From Pseudomonadota bacterium (GTDB lineage Bacteria > Desulfobacterota > Desulfobacteria > Desulfobacterales > Desulfobacteraceae), in the NCBI GenBank assembly GCA_018821535.1, contig JAHJLV010000047.1, forward strand, positions 62,001-126,000: a stretch of DNA of 64,000 nt. Reading direction: 5' to 3'. Positions within the stretch are counted from its first letter, which is position 1. Every line of letters begins with the position of its first letter. The notes below the pieces were generated by a model, which did not search any database, had not been told where the DNA came from, and saw only the letters and a program-made list of their open reading frames with translations. A program made the translations under genes and the position numbers. This document shows, one piece after another, positions 26,812 through 35,974 of the stretch.

Positions 26812-27969
26812 ATGGAAATCATTGGAATCGATGTCGGGTTTGGTTTTACAAAAGCATATAACGGAAAGAATTCAGTTATATTCAAATCACTTATCGGCGA
26901 TGCGACAGATATCCAGTTCCGATCGTTGCTGGGGGATGATTTATCCTCTGAAAGCCTGCATATCACTCTGGATGACAAATCCTATTTTTTAGGCACCTAT
27001 GCAGAACTGCAGTCCAACATCCGTGAATTCACGCTGGATCAGGACAAATTGATTGAAGACTTTGTTAAAATTCTTGCCATTGCCGCAGCAGGCATCTGCA
27101 CAGACACTGCAGCCCCGATCAATGTGGTTTCAGGACTTCCGGTGGGCTATCTGAAACGCGACAGTAAAAAATTAAAAGACATGATCCGGGGCACCCATGA
27201 AATCACCTTCCATAACAGTGATGGCAAAGATGTCACCAGAAGAATCCAGATTGATAAAATTCATGTGATTCCCCAACCCATAGGCTCCATATTTAATCTG
27301 ATTTTTGATGACCAGGGAAGAATCAGGGACAAGGCACTTGCCACCCAGAAAATAGGAGTTGTGGATATCGGCTTTAAAACCACGGATTTCAGTATATTTG
27401 ATCATCTCCAGTATATTGAAAGAGGCTCTTCCACCATGGATACCGGAATATCAAAATGCTTTTCTGTCATTGCCAACAAATTAAGACAGGAAAGCAATAT
27501 CAGCATTGAGCTTTTCAGGATGTATAAATTCATCGAATCCGGGATGGTCAAAATCAGAGGCAAGGAATACAATATCTCCAATCTTAAAAAAAGAGTTTAC
27601 AGCCATGCGGCATCCGCCATTGCTTCAGATCTTAACCGGCTGTGGGAAAATGACTGGGACATTGATTCGATTATTTTATCCGGCGGCGGCAGTATTGAGC
27701 TGTCCGAATACCTGTCTCCCAATATAGAAGGCAATGTCATCCCCATTCCCCATAACATCGATGCCCGGTTCAACAATGTTATGGGCTATTGCAAATTCGG
27801 ACGGTATAAATGGGGATACTCCAAATTTATCTCGGAAGCAGCTCAAATGAAAAAAGCTGCTGATGACCCTGCTCAAAAAAATGAGGAAACCGATCCGGCA
27901 GCTGCTGATGACAAAGCATCCGCCGAAAAACAATCCAAAGGACTTGCCTGGCTAAGGCGCCAGAATTAA
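26812..27969 (+). CDS. ParM/Alp-type actin-like ATPase
   Basis: A 385-residue actin-fold protein. The start is ATG 26812 (MEIIGIDVGFG) because AGGAGGGG lies at 26797-26804; a longer frame upstream has no such signal. Phosphate 1 loop GIDVGFGFTKA, phosphate 2 GVVDIGFKTTDFS and the adenosine motif ILSGGGS are present, in the pattern of ParM/StbA and archaeal-type actin homologues. The C-terminal 45 residues are Ala/Asp/Lys-rich and probably disordered, ending in LAWLRRQN. Plasmid ParM proteins push DNA apart as filaments, but no parR-like gene or centromere repeat is seen here. It runs into larB with a 12-bp gap. Confidence 0.82.
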   Translation: MEIIGIDVGFGFTKAYNGKNSVIFKSLIGDATDIQFRSLLGDDLSSESLHITLDDKSYFLGTYAELQSNIREFTLDQDKLIEDFVKILAIAAAGICTDTAAPINVVSGLPVGYLKRDSKKLKDMIRGTHEITFHNSDGKDVTRRIQIDKIHVIPQPIGSIFNLIFDDQGRIRDKALATQKIGVVDIGFKTTDFSIFDHLQYIERGSSTMDTGISKCFSVIANKLRQESNISIELFRMYKFIESGMVKIRGKEYNISNLKKRVYSHAASAIASDLNRLWENDWDIDSIILSGGGSIELSEYLSPNIEGNVIPIPHNIDARFNNVMGYCKFGRYKWGYSKFISEAAQMKKAADDPAQKNEETDPAAADDKASAEKQSKGLAWLRRQN

Positions 27970-27981
27970 GCGTGTATTTTT

Positions 27982-28743
27982 ATGAATCATGATCAGCTCA
28001 CCCGGATATTAAACCTGGTTTCAAACAAAGAACTTGCAGTTGAAGATGCAAAAGCCGAACTGGCCCATCTGTCCTTTGAAAATATCGATATTGCTCATAT
28101 CGATCACCATCGGACATTGAGAAAAGGATTTCCGGAAGTTATTTTCGGCCAGGGAAAGACCAGTGAGCAGATGATTGCAATACTGGAAAAAATGACGCTC
28201 AGGGAAAATATCGTCCTTGTCACCCGACTTGAAAAAGAAAAAGCAGACAAAATAAAAGCAGTTTTTAAAACTGCCGAATATTTTGAAGACGCAAAATTAT
28301 TATGGATAAAAAAACAGGATCCCCAAATTACAGGTATCGGGAAAATTCTGGTGATTTCTGCAGGTACATCTGATATCCCGGTGGCAAAAGAAGCCATGTT
28401 GACGGCAACTGCCATGGGAAATCAGGTGGACTATATTTTTGATGTTGGCGTGGCCGGCATCCACCGGCTGTTTGCCCATCAAAAACAGATACTGGAGGCC
28501 TGCGTGATCATTGTTGTGGCAGGCATGGAAGGGGCGCTTCCCAGTGTGGTGGCAGGCATGGTCAATGCTCCGGTGATTGCCGTTCCCACAAGCATCGGAT
28601 ACGGCACAAGTTTCGGCGGGATGACGGCTCTTTTAGGCATGCTCAATTCATGCAGCTCAAATATTGCTGTTGTCAATATTGACAACGGATTCGGGGCAGG
28701 ATTCATGGCATCATCCATCAACCATATCCCTGTTCCCCGGTAA
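27982..28743 (+). CDS. larB: LarB, nickel pincer cofactor biosynthesis carboxylase
   Basis: LarB carboxylates and hydrolyses nicotinic acid adenine dinucleotide in the first step of nickel-pincer cofactor synthesis. The 253-residue protein has the family's PurE-like C-terminal half: ILVISAGTSDIPVAKEA, DVGVAGIHRL, VVAGMEGALPSVVAG and PTSIGYGTSFGGM. LarC and LarE are not in the window, so they must lie elsewhere if the pathway is complete. It is probably co-transcribed with the actin-like gene. Confidence 0.92.
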   Translation: MNHDQLTRILNLVSNKELAVEDAKAELAHLSFENIDIAHIDHHRTLRKGFPEVIFGQGKTSEQMIAILEKMTLRENIVLVTRLEKEKADKIKAVFKTAEYFEDAKLLWIKKQDPQITGIGKILVISAGTSDIPVAKEAMLTATAMGNQVDYIFDVGVAGIHRLFAHQKQILEACVIIVVAGMEGALPSVVAGMVNAPVIAVPTSIGYGTSFGGMTALLGMLNSCSSNIAVVNIDNGFGAGFMASSINHIPVPR

Positions 28744-28744
28744 T

Positions 28745-29893
28745 TCAGGTTGCCCGCCGCAACGCAAGGGCCATCTCGTTTTTCGGTTCAATTCGAAGAA
28801 TCTGGGTCAGATATTCATCTGCCTGCAATACTTTCTGGTCTTTCAGATAAAGCTTTGCCAGCTCAAGTTTTGCCTCAATATGGCCCCGGACATGACGATC
28901 AACTTCAATAAAATACTTCAGTGCCGATTCGTTATCTTCTGCCTGCAGGCTGACAAGCCCTGTTTTAAATATCATGTCATAATTAGATGGATTTTCCTTG
29001 ATACTTTGTTCAAGCAATGCTTTTGGAAATTCCACCTCATTTTTCTCCAGACAAAAATCAATAATTCTTTCTCTCACAACATTGGTTTTCTGGGAGCGGC
29101 TGATGGTTTTAGAAAAAAGATCCATGGCCAGACGGCGTGATCCTCTGGTTAAAAGCTTTTCGCCTAAGTCCAGCGCTCTTTCATTATACCGGGAGCTCAG
29201 TGATAAAATTTCCAGCATCAGATTCCCTGCTTTTTCCAGATCATCTTTTTTCATATGATAATCTGCCAGATACACCCGGGAGATGACATCATTTCTGTTT
29301 ACAGCAATTGCTTTTTGCAGACATTTTTCAGCAACCTTATTCTTTTTGATCCTGAAATGAAGCAATCCTAACATGCGTAAAAGCCTTGAGGCAGAAGGCT
29401 TATAAGACAATGCAAGTTTCACCTGTTCAATGGCAGCTTCAAAATCCCCCTGCTCTTCCAGCTCTCTTGCTTTTAAACGATGAACCGTAGCAGGGTCTGG
29501 ATTGTTCACCCGTTCAATCACTGATTTGATTGTACTATCCAAAGCACCCAGTGTTAAGGGTTTGAGCAGATATCCATCCACCTCTGTTTCGGCAACCTCA
29601 GCCACGATATCTCTTTCAGCTTCAGCAGTCACCATTATCACAGGGATATCCCGAAGTTCCTTGTCACTTCGCATTCTTTCAAGCATTTCAACCCCGTTCA
29701 GGACCGGCATATTCCAGTCCATAAACACAAGATCGCATTTGGTGCTTTTTAAGACATCCAGGCCTTCTCTGCCGTTTTCCGCAAACCTCAAGATTTTACC
29801 GATATCCAGATTTTTCAGCATTTTGCGAATCGTCAACCGCATGCTTTTCATGTCATCAACAACAAGGATTGACATATTGCTTTTATCGATCAT
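28745..29893 (-). CDS. Response regulator with TPR repeats
   Basis: A 382-residue protein: a CheY-like receiver (about 7-125) with phospho-acceptor Asp59 in VFMDWNMP and conserved KP (YLLKP), followed by a helical region of tetratricopeptide repeats (about 145-380). It has no DNA-binding or enzymatic output, so it should signal through protein contacts. Its ATG overlaps the stop of the hybrid kinase gene by four bases, making the two a cognate pair. Confidence 0.9.
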   Translation of the reverse strand: MIDKSNMSILVVDDMKSMRLTIRKMLKNLDIGKILRFAENGREGLDVLKSTKCDLVFMDWNMPVLNGVEMLERMRSDKELRDIPVIMVTAEAERDIVAEVAETEVDGYLLKPLTLGALDSTIKSVIERVNNPDPATVHRLKARELEEQGDFEAAIEQVKLALSYKPSASRLLRMLGLLHFRIKKNKVAEKCLQKAIAVNRNDVISRVYLADYHMKKDDLEKAGNLMLEILSLSSRYNERALDLGEKLLTRGSRRLAMDLFSKTISRSQKTNVVRERIIDFCLEKNEVEFPKALLEQSIKENPSNYDMIFKTGLVSLQAEDNESALKYFIEVDRHVRGHIEAKLELAKLYLKDQKVLQADEYLTQILRIEPKNEMALALRRAT

Positions 29894-32163
29894 GAGTTTA
29901 CATCCTCCAGAAATTTTTCATATTCATCTTGAAGCTGTGCACATCTTTGCGCAAATAATTCTGTTTTCTGATTTTTTGCTTCGGTTTCCAGTTCCAGTGC
30001 TGCCTGCCGCAGCAGTTCAGCATTTATGTTGGCCGAAGACCCTTTTAATGCATGTGCCTTTAACCTGACCGTCTCTATATCATTATTTTGAACAGCTGTC
30101 TGAATATGATCTATCAACTCGGGGGCCTCAAGAAAAAACGCCTCCAGGACCGCCTCAATCAGCTCCTGGTCATTCCCGAATCTTTCTGATAATTTTTCCC
30201 TGTCAAAGCTTTTTGTGTCAGAATTTTTTGCAGATACTTGTGTCTCAGAAATCTGTTCAGACAGGTCCATTTCCGATCCACAGACAGCCATGTTCACCAG
30301 ACTCTCAAAATCTTCTGGAGTATCATCAACAACTGATTTGGGAAGATAAGAATCGTTATTCAGGTAAGCGCTGATCACCTGTTTGAGCATATCGGGTTCC
30401 ACGGGTTTGGCAATAAAATCATTCATCCCGGCCTCAAGACATTTTTTCCGGTCGCTTTCAAAGGCATTTCCCGTCATGGCAATAATGGGAACAGGTTCTT
30501 TGTTCAACCGGGCTTCATGCTCCCTGATCCGGCGGGTTGCCTCAAATCCGTCCATCTCAGGCATCTGACAATCCATCAGGATCAGATCATAGGCATTGTC
30601 CTTGTGTTTTTGAACAGCAATAACGCCGTTTCTGGCCTCGTCGATCTGATACCCATGTTTTCCGATCAATGCTCTTGCCGTTAAAAGATTGGTTTCGATA
30701 TCATCCACAATTAAAATATGCCGAAGGTGTTTTTTCTTTTCAACAATGCTGTATTTGGTGATGATCGGCAGTGTAAAAGCACCCTGGGCAACTGGACGCG
30801 ACAACACGGATTTAATGGCATCCAGCAGAAGGGGGCCTTCTACAGGCTTGCTTAAAAAAGCTGAGAATCCTGCATCCTCAAAGCGTTTTGCATCCCCTTT
30901 CTTGCCTATGGATGTCAGCAGCATCAGCCGGGTATGCTTGAACATATCATCCTGTCTGATTTTTCTGCCCAACGCCTCTGCTGTAACATCAAACTCCTTT
31001 GTCTCCATGATTACAAGAAAAAAAGGCTGATTTTCATCATATGACCACTTGAGCATTTCCAGGGCTTCTGTATCATCAAATGCCTGTTCATAATTGATAT
31101 TCAATGTATTCAAATTATTCTCAAAATTAATTCCAAGGGAGGAACCGTCGCTGAAAACAAGCACCCGGCAGTCATCTATGTTATGGGCAAATGGATCCAC
31201 AGATGCTGCCTGTTCGGACTGTTTTTCCAGAGGCAGGGTAAACCAGAAGGTGGAACCGATCATTTCAATGCTCTGAGCACCCATCTGTCCGCCCATTTTC
31301 TCCACCAGCAATTTGGAAATTGCAAGGCCCAGTCCTGTGCCGCCAAATTTTTTGGTAATGGACAGATCTGCCTGGGTGAACGGTTTAAACAGATTTTCAA
31401 TCTGGTCCTCTTTCATTCCGATACCCGTATCTTCCACGCTGAAATACAGGACAGCCTTTGTTTTTGAGTCAGACTGAACCGTAATATTCAAGGTGACTTC
31501 CCCTGAATCTGTAAACTTTATGGCATTCCCGGTAATATTATTGATTACCTGACGGATTCTGCCGATGTCCCCCTTGAGCAGGCAGGGCACCTTGCCTTCA
31601 ATAGAATAAGAAAACTCGATACCTTTCTGTCTTGCCTGAAGTTCGGGCAGGGAAACAATATCCTTTATAGCAACTTCCAGATCAAAATCCCTGCTGTCTA
31701 TTTCCAGTTTGCCAGCTTCAATCTTTGACAGATCCAGAATGTCATTCACAATCGTAAGCAAGGCCCGAGCGCTGTTATATACAATATTTGAATATCTTTT
31801 CTGTTCTTCATCCAGATCCGAATCCAGCAGAACATGCATCATCCCGATGATACCATTCATGGGATTTCTGATTTCATGGCTCATATTGGCAAGAAACCGA
31901 TCTTTGATCTTCATGGCCTTGTCTGCATTTTTTTTAATCTGTATGCATTCTTCTCTGGATTGTGCCAGCGCCTGTCTGTCTTTTTGATTTTCCTTTAACA
32001 GAATCATCAAAGCCGCACCAAAACAAACAAAATTGATACAGACAAAAAAGATACCAAGGGCGGACAGAAAAACAGACCCCAGTTTCATGAAAAGGACACA
32101 CTGAAGCGCAACCATCAAGAAAAAAATACCGGAAAATAATTTTAACGGCTTGAAATCATGCAT
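29890..32163 (-). CDS. Membrane hybrid histidine kinase (HisKA, HATPase, 2 REC, HPt)
   Basis: A 757-residue hybrid kinase. Two membrane helices lie at about 8-60 with hardly any periplasmic loop. HisKA carries His96 in SHEIRNPMNG; the ATPase has NNITGNAIKF, DTGIGM and GGTGLGLA. Receiver 1 is degenerate: its acceptor site reads VIMETKEF, with Glu in place of Asp. Receiver 2 is intact (LMDCQMP, Asp531). A C-terminal HPt domain carries His704 (AHALKGSS). It contains a full phosphorelay and can pass phosphate to the REC-TPR protein encoded next. No extracellular sensor is present, so it probably senses a membrane or cytoplasmic signal. Confidence 0.92.
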   Translation of the reverse strand: MHDFKPLKLFSGIFFLMVALQCVLFMKLGSVFLSALGIFFVCINFVCFGAALMILLKENQKDRQALAQSREECIQIKKNADKAMKIKDRFLANMSHEIRNPMNGIIGMMHVLLDSDLDEEQKRYSNIVYNSARALLTIVNDILDLSKIEAGKLEIDSRDFDLEVAIKDIVSLPELQARQKGIEFSYSIEGKVPCLLKGDIGRIRQVINNITGNAIKFTDSGEVTLNITVQSDSKTKAVLYFSVEDTGIGMKEDQIENLFKPFTQADLSITKKFGGTGLGLAISKLLVEKMGGQMGAQSIEMIGSTFWFTLPLEKQSEQAASVDPFAHNIDDCRVLVFSDGSSLGINFENNLNTLNINYEQAFDDTEALEMLKWSYDENQPFFLVIMETKEFDVTAEALGRKIRQDDMFKHTRLMLLTSIGKKGDAKRFEDAGFSAFLSKPVEGPLLLDAIKSVLSRPVAQGAFTLPIITKYSIVEKKKHLRHILIVDDIETNLLTARALIGKHGYQIDEARNGVIAVQKHKDNAYDLILMDCQMPEMDGFEATRRIREHEARLNKEPVPIIAMTGNAFESDRKKCLEAGMNDFIAKPVEPDMLKQVISAYLNNDSYLPKSVVDDTPEDFESLVNMAVCGSEMDLSEQISETQVSAKNSDTKSFDREKLSERFGNDQELIEAVLEAFFLEAPELIDHIQTAVQNNDIETVRLKAHALKGSSANINAELLRQAALELETEAKNQKTELFAQRCAQLQDEYEKFLEDVNS

Positions 32164-32311
32164 AATTTATTCCAATTCATATTCGTATTCAAACAGGTTT
32201 CTGCTCGCACAGGATCAAGAATGCTATTTATTTTTATAAACCGACGGATATTTTTTGGCATGACTTGAAGTATATAAAAACCCGTCAGGAATTGTCAAAT
32301 TTATTCTTGGC

Positions 32312-32370
32312 GATAAAATATTTATACCCCCGATATTTTATCCTTGACTTTGCATAAATGAATCTATACT
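32312..32370 (+). promoter_or_regulatory. Promoter region of the ilv-leu operon with upstream inverted repeat
   Basis: GATAAAATAT (32312-32321) and ATATTTTATC (32333-32342) are perfect inverted arms, centres 21 bp apart. Directly after comes TTGACT (32344-32349) and TATACT (32365-32370), at a short 15-bp spacing. A suboptimal promoter with an adjacent operator suggests activator control on top of attenuation. The 224 bp between the kinase start and the leader hold no gene. Confidence 0.5.
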
Positions 32371-32387
32371 AATCTTAAAATAACATT

Positions 32388-32468
32388 ATGAAAAACAGCT
32401 TAAACATACTACTCGTCCTTATTATCGTGGAGGTCCTTATTGGAACCTCCAAGCGAAGGGGCTCGTAG
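32388..32468 (+). CDS. ilvL: ilv operon leader peptide
   Basis: A 26-codon ORF starting ATG 32388, stop TAG 32466-32468. Residues 7-18 read ILLVLIIVEVLI: eleven of twelve are Ile, Leu or Val, the end products of the downstream operon. A hairpin overlaps its second half (GGAGGT and ACCTCC near 32429-32450), and a terminator follows at 32493. Scarcity of charged branched-chain tRNAs would stall the ribosome and favour read-through, as in enteric ilv leaders. The Shine-Dalgarno is weak. Too short to be found by length-based calling. Confidence 0.88.
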   Translation: MKNSLNILLVLIIVEVLIGTSKRRGS

Positions 32469-32492
32469 TGGCATAAACCTTAAATAAACTTT

Positions 32493-32538
32493 AAAAGCCG
32501 TTATCAGCCCCGACAGGGTGGATAACGGCTTTTTTGGT
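32493..32538 (+). terminator. Attenuator terminator of the ilv-leu operon
   Basis: AAAAGCCGTTATC (32493-32505) pairs perfectly with GATAACGGCTTTT (32521-32533); the loop has an extra CCC/GGG pairing, and the stem runs into a T-tract. It lies 24 bases after the leader peptide stop and 15 bases before the ilvD start. Confidence 0.9.
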
Positions 32539-32553
32539 TTGGAGACAACAAGA

Positions 32554-34230
32554 ATGAGAAGTCATATTGCAACAAAAGGTATCGCAAGAGCCCCGCACAG
32601 GAGCCTGTTCAAAGCCATGGGATTTACTGACAGAGAACTTGGCCAGCCGCTGATCGGCATTGCCAACTCCGCCAACGAACTCATTCCGGGCCATATGCAT
32701 CTGGACAATATTGTAAAGGCGGTAAAAACCGGCATCAGCATGGCTGGTGGAACGCCCATGGAGTTTTCAACCATCGGTGTCTGTGACGGCATTGCCATGA
32801 ATCATAAAGGCATGCATTATTCTCTGGCTTCCCGCGAGCTGATTGCAGACTCCATTGAAGTCACTGCAACCGCTCACCCGTTTGATGCCATTGTCATGGT
32901 TCCCAACTGTGACAAAATTATTCCGGGCATGCTCATGGCAGCCGCCCGTCTGAATATCCCGGCCATCTTTATCAGCGGCGGCCCCATGCTTCCGGGCAGA
33001 CACCCGGAAAACAACGACCTTAAAACAGACCTGGTAACTGTATTTGAAGCGGTCGGAGCTGTACAGTCCGGAAAAATGACAGAAAGCCAGCTTCTGGATA
33101 TTGAAAACTCAGCCTGCCCGACCTGCGGTTCCTGTGCCGGCATGTTCACGGCAAACTCCATGAACTGCCTGACAGAAGCCATCGGCATGGCCCTGGCCGG
33201 AAACGGCACCATACCCGAGCCCATGTCGGAAAGAATCCGGCTGGCCAAACTCACCGGCATGCAGATTATGGAACTGCTTGCCAAAGGCATTACCCCGGAT
33301 AAAATTTTAACAAAGGATGCGTTCATGAATGCACTGGTGGTAGATATGGCCCTTGGATGCTCCACCAATACTGTGCTTCATTTAAAGGCACTGGCCCATG
33401 AAGCCCATGTGGATATCGACCTGAACCTGATCAATGAGGTCAGCAAAAAAACGCCGCATTTATGTTCCCTGAGCCCGGGCGGAAAAGATCATATTGTTGA
33501 CCTGAACATGGCTGGCGGAATTCCGGCCATCATGAAAGAACTGCTGGATCACAACATGCTGAACAAGGACTGTATGACCGCCAGCGGCAAAACCGTATCA
33601 CAGAACCTTGAAACCGTAACGGTTAAAGATAAACAGGTCATCCGTCCGATTGAGGACCCGTATCATAAAGAAGGAGGTCTTGCTGTACTCTTTGGCAATC
33701 TTGCCAAAGAGGGCTGTGTGGTCAAACAGTCTGCTGTTCTGGACAAGATGCTTCGTCATCAGGGACCGGCGCGGGTATTTAACTCGGAAGAAGAAGCAAC
33801 CGAAGCCATCATGGGCAACAGAATCAATAAAGGGGATGTCATTGTCATCCGCTATGAAGGCCCTGCAGGAGGCCCCGGCATGCGCGAAATGCTGACACCC
33901 ACGTCTTCCATTGCAGGTATGGGGCTGGACGAATCCGTTGCCCTGATCACTGACGGCAGATTTTCCGGCGGGACCAAAGGTGCGTCCATTGGTCATGTTT
34001 CTCCGGAAGCAGCCCAGGGCGGACTGATTGCGGTTGTCCAGGAAAATGACCTGATCAGGATCGATATCCCTGCAAAAACCATTGAACTTGCGGTGGACCC
34101 GGCAGAACTTGACAAACGGCTTGCTGCCTGGAAAAAGCCCGAACCAAAAATTAAAACAGGATATATGGCCCGCTACGCCCAGATGGTTACATCGGCCGGA
34201 AACGGAGCCATATTCAAAGATATTTTATAG
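32554..34230 (+). CDS. ilvD: Dihydroxy-acid dehydratase
   Basis: Dehydrates dihydroxyisovalerate and dihydroxymethylvalerate to the oxo-acids of Val/Leu and Ile. The start is ATG 32554 (MRSHIATKG) behind GGAG at 32541-32544; an in-frame GTG at 32518 lies inside the attenuator stem and is rejected. The 558-residue protein has the Fe-S cysteines in PNCDKIIPGM and CPTCGSCAGMFTANSM and the C-terminal signature LITDGRFSGGTKG. First structural gene of the attenuated operon. Confidence 0.96.
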   Translation: MRSHIATKGIARAPHRSLFKAMGFTDRELGQPLIGIANSANELIPGHMHLDNIVKAVKTGISMAGGTPMEFSTIGVCDGIAMNHKGMHYSLASRELIADSIEVTATAHPFDAIVMVPNCDKIIPGMLMAAARLNIPAIFISGGPMLPGRHPENNDLKTDLVTVFEAVGAVQSGKMTESQLLDIENSACPTCGSCAGMFTANSMNCLTEAIGMALAGNGTIPEPMSERIRLAKLTGMQIMELLAKGITPDKILTKDAFMNALVVDMALGCSTNTVLHLKALAHEAHVDIDLNLINEVSKKTPHLCSLSPGGKDHIVDLNMAGGIPAIMKELLDHNMLNKDCMTASGKTVSQNLETVTVKDKQVIRPIEDPYHKEGGLAVLFGNLAKEGCVVKQSAVLDKMLRHQGPARVFNSEEEATEAIMGNRINKGDVIVIRYEGPAGGPGMREMLTPTSSIAGMGLDESVALITDGRFSGGTKGASIGHVSPEAAQGGLIAVVQENDLIRIDIPAKTIELAVDPAELDKRLAAWKKPEPKIKTGYMARYAQMVTSAGNGAIFKDIL

Positions 34231-34239
34231 GAGACAGAC

Positions 34240-35931
34240 ATGAAACTTACAGGTGCCCAGATTCTGATCAAAATGATCAGGGCAGAAGGAATTGATACGA
34301 TTTTCGGATACCCTGGGGGGGCGGTAATTGACATTTATGATGCCCTTGCAAAACAGAATGGACTCAAGCATATCCTTGTCCGCCATGAACAGGGAGCGGT
34401 TCATGCAGCAGACGGCTATGCCCGGGCAAACAAATCCGTGGGCGTGGCCCTGGTCACCTCAGGACCGGGAGCCACCAATACCGTTACCGGAATAGCGTCT
34501 GCGTATCTGGATTCCATCCCCATGGTTGTTTTCACAGGGCAGGTACCCACCGCACTGATCGGCAATGATGCATTTCAGGAAGTGGACATCGTGGGGATCA
34601 CCCGGCCCTGTACCAAACACAATTATCTGGTGAAAGATGTTTCCAAAATGGCTGCCACCATTAAAGAAGCTTTTCACCTGGCACGCTCCGGAAGGCCCGG
34701 GCCTGTTCTGGTGGATCTTCCAAAAGACATTGTCCAGACAGCTGTAGAATTCAAAGAGCCCAAAGAGATTGTATTAAAATCTTACAGGCCCAATTACAAG
34801 CCCAATAAAAAGCAACTGGCCAAAGTTGTTGAGGCCATTGCCAGGGCAAAACGGCCGGTTATTTTTGCAGGCGGCGGTGTTATTTTGTCTCAAGCCTCAG
34901 AACAGCTCACCCAGCTTGCCAGGATGACCAACATACCGGTAACCGCATCCTTGATGGGGCTTGGGGCCTTTCCCGGCTCTGACCCGTTATGGCTGGGAAT
35001 GCTGGGAATGCACGGCACGTATCGGGCCAATATGAGTATCGGCAACTGTGATCTGATGATAGCCGCAGGCGTTCGCTTTGATGATCGGGTTACCGGAAAT
35101 GTCAAAAAATTTGCGCCAGATGCAAGGATCGTTCAGATTGATATCGACCCGACATCCATTCACAAAAATATTGAGGTTCAGTGCCCCATTGTTGCGGACT
35201 GCAAGACTGCGCTGGAAGGCATCATCGAACTGATCAAAGAAAAAGATGCCGCAAGCTTCAGTCCGGACACCACTGCATGGCACAAACAGATCGCAGAATG
35301 GAAAAAAACAGCACCACTGAAATATGAACAGGGAAAAGATGTCATCAAACCGCAGTTCGTTGTTGAAAAACTGTTTGAAGTCACCAGGGGCGAAGCCATC
35401 ATCACAACAGAAGTCGGCCAGAACCAGATGTGGGCAGCCCAGTATTACCATTTTGACAAGCCCAATCATTTTATTACCTCTGGCGGACTCGGGGTTATGG
35501 GATTCGGTCTTCCGGCAGCCATCGGCGCAAAGGCGGCCTGTCCGGACAAGATCGTTGTTGACGTTGCAGGAGACGGGTCCATCCAGATGAATATCCAGGA
35601 ACTGATGACTGCTGTTGAATCAAAGATTGATGTCAAAATTGTTATTTTAAATAACCAGTATCTGGGAATGGTGCGGCAATGGCAGGAACTGTTTTACAAC
35701 AAAAACTATTCCTCCACCAACATGGAAAACGCCCCTGATTTTGTCAAACTGGCCCAGGCCTATGGCGCCACAGGACTGCGGTGCACAAAGCCCGAAGACG
35801 TGGAAGCAACTTTGTTAAAAGGCTTGAATACTCCCGGAACGGTGATCATGGACTTTGCAGTTGACCGTGAAGAATCCGTTTACCCGATGGTTCCTGCAGG
35901 CGGGGCCATAACAGAAATGCTCCTTGTTTAA
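34240..35931 (+). CDS. ilvB: Acetolactate synthase large subunit
   Basis: Condenses two pyruvates, or pyruvate with 2-oxobutyrate, using ThDP and FAD. The 563-residue protein shows the catalytic Glu in VRHEQGAVHAADGYAR, GPGATN, and the ThDP motif GDGSIQMN...ILNNQ. A GGAG Shine-Dalgarno overlaps the end of ilvD, ten bases before the ATG. It pairs with the small subunit encoded next. Confidence 0.96.
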   Translation: MKLTGAQILIKMIRAEGIDTIFGYPGGAVIDIYDALAKQNGLKHILVRHEQGAVHAADGYARANKSVGVALVTSGPGATNTVTGIASAYLDSIPMVVFTGQVPTALIGNDAFQEVDIVGITRPCTKHNYLVKDVSKMAATIKEAFHLARSGRPGPVLVDLPKDIVQTAVEFKEPKEIVLKSYRPNYKPNKKQLAKVVEAIARAKRPVIFAGGGVILSQASEQLTQLARMTNIPVTASLMGLGAFPGSDPLWLGMLGMHGTYRANMSIGNCDLMIAAGVRFDDRVTGNVKKFAPDARIVQIDIDPTSIHKNIEVQCPIVADCKTALEGIIELIKEKDAASFSPDTTAWHKQIAEWKKTAPLKYEQGKDVIKPQFVVEKLFEVTRGEAIITTEVGQNQMWAAQYYHFDKPNHFITSGGLGVMGFGLPAAIGAKAACPDKIVVDVAGDGSIQMNIQELMTAVESKIDVKIVILNNQYLGMVRQWQELFYNKNYSSTNMENAPDFVKLAQAYGATGLRCTKPEDVEATLLKGLNTPGTVIMDFAVDREESVYPMVPAGGAITEMLLV

Positions 35932-35974
35932 TACAGATAGGATATTCATACAGTTACAATAAAGGATATGTATC

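Noticed and set aside
32518..32553. Upstream GTG start for ilvD
   Set aside because: It falls in the attenuator stem; the ATG at 32554 has a proper Shine-Dalgarno and the family N-terminus.
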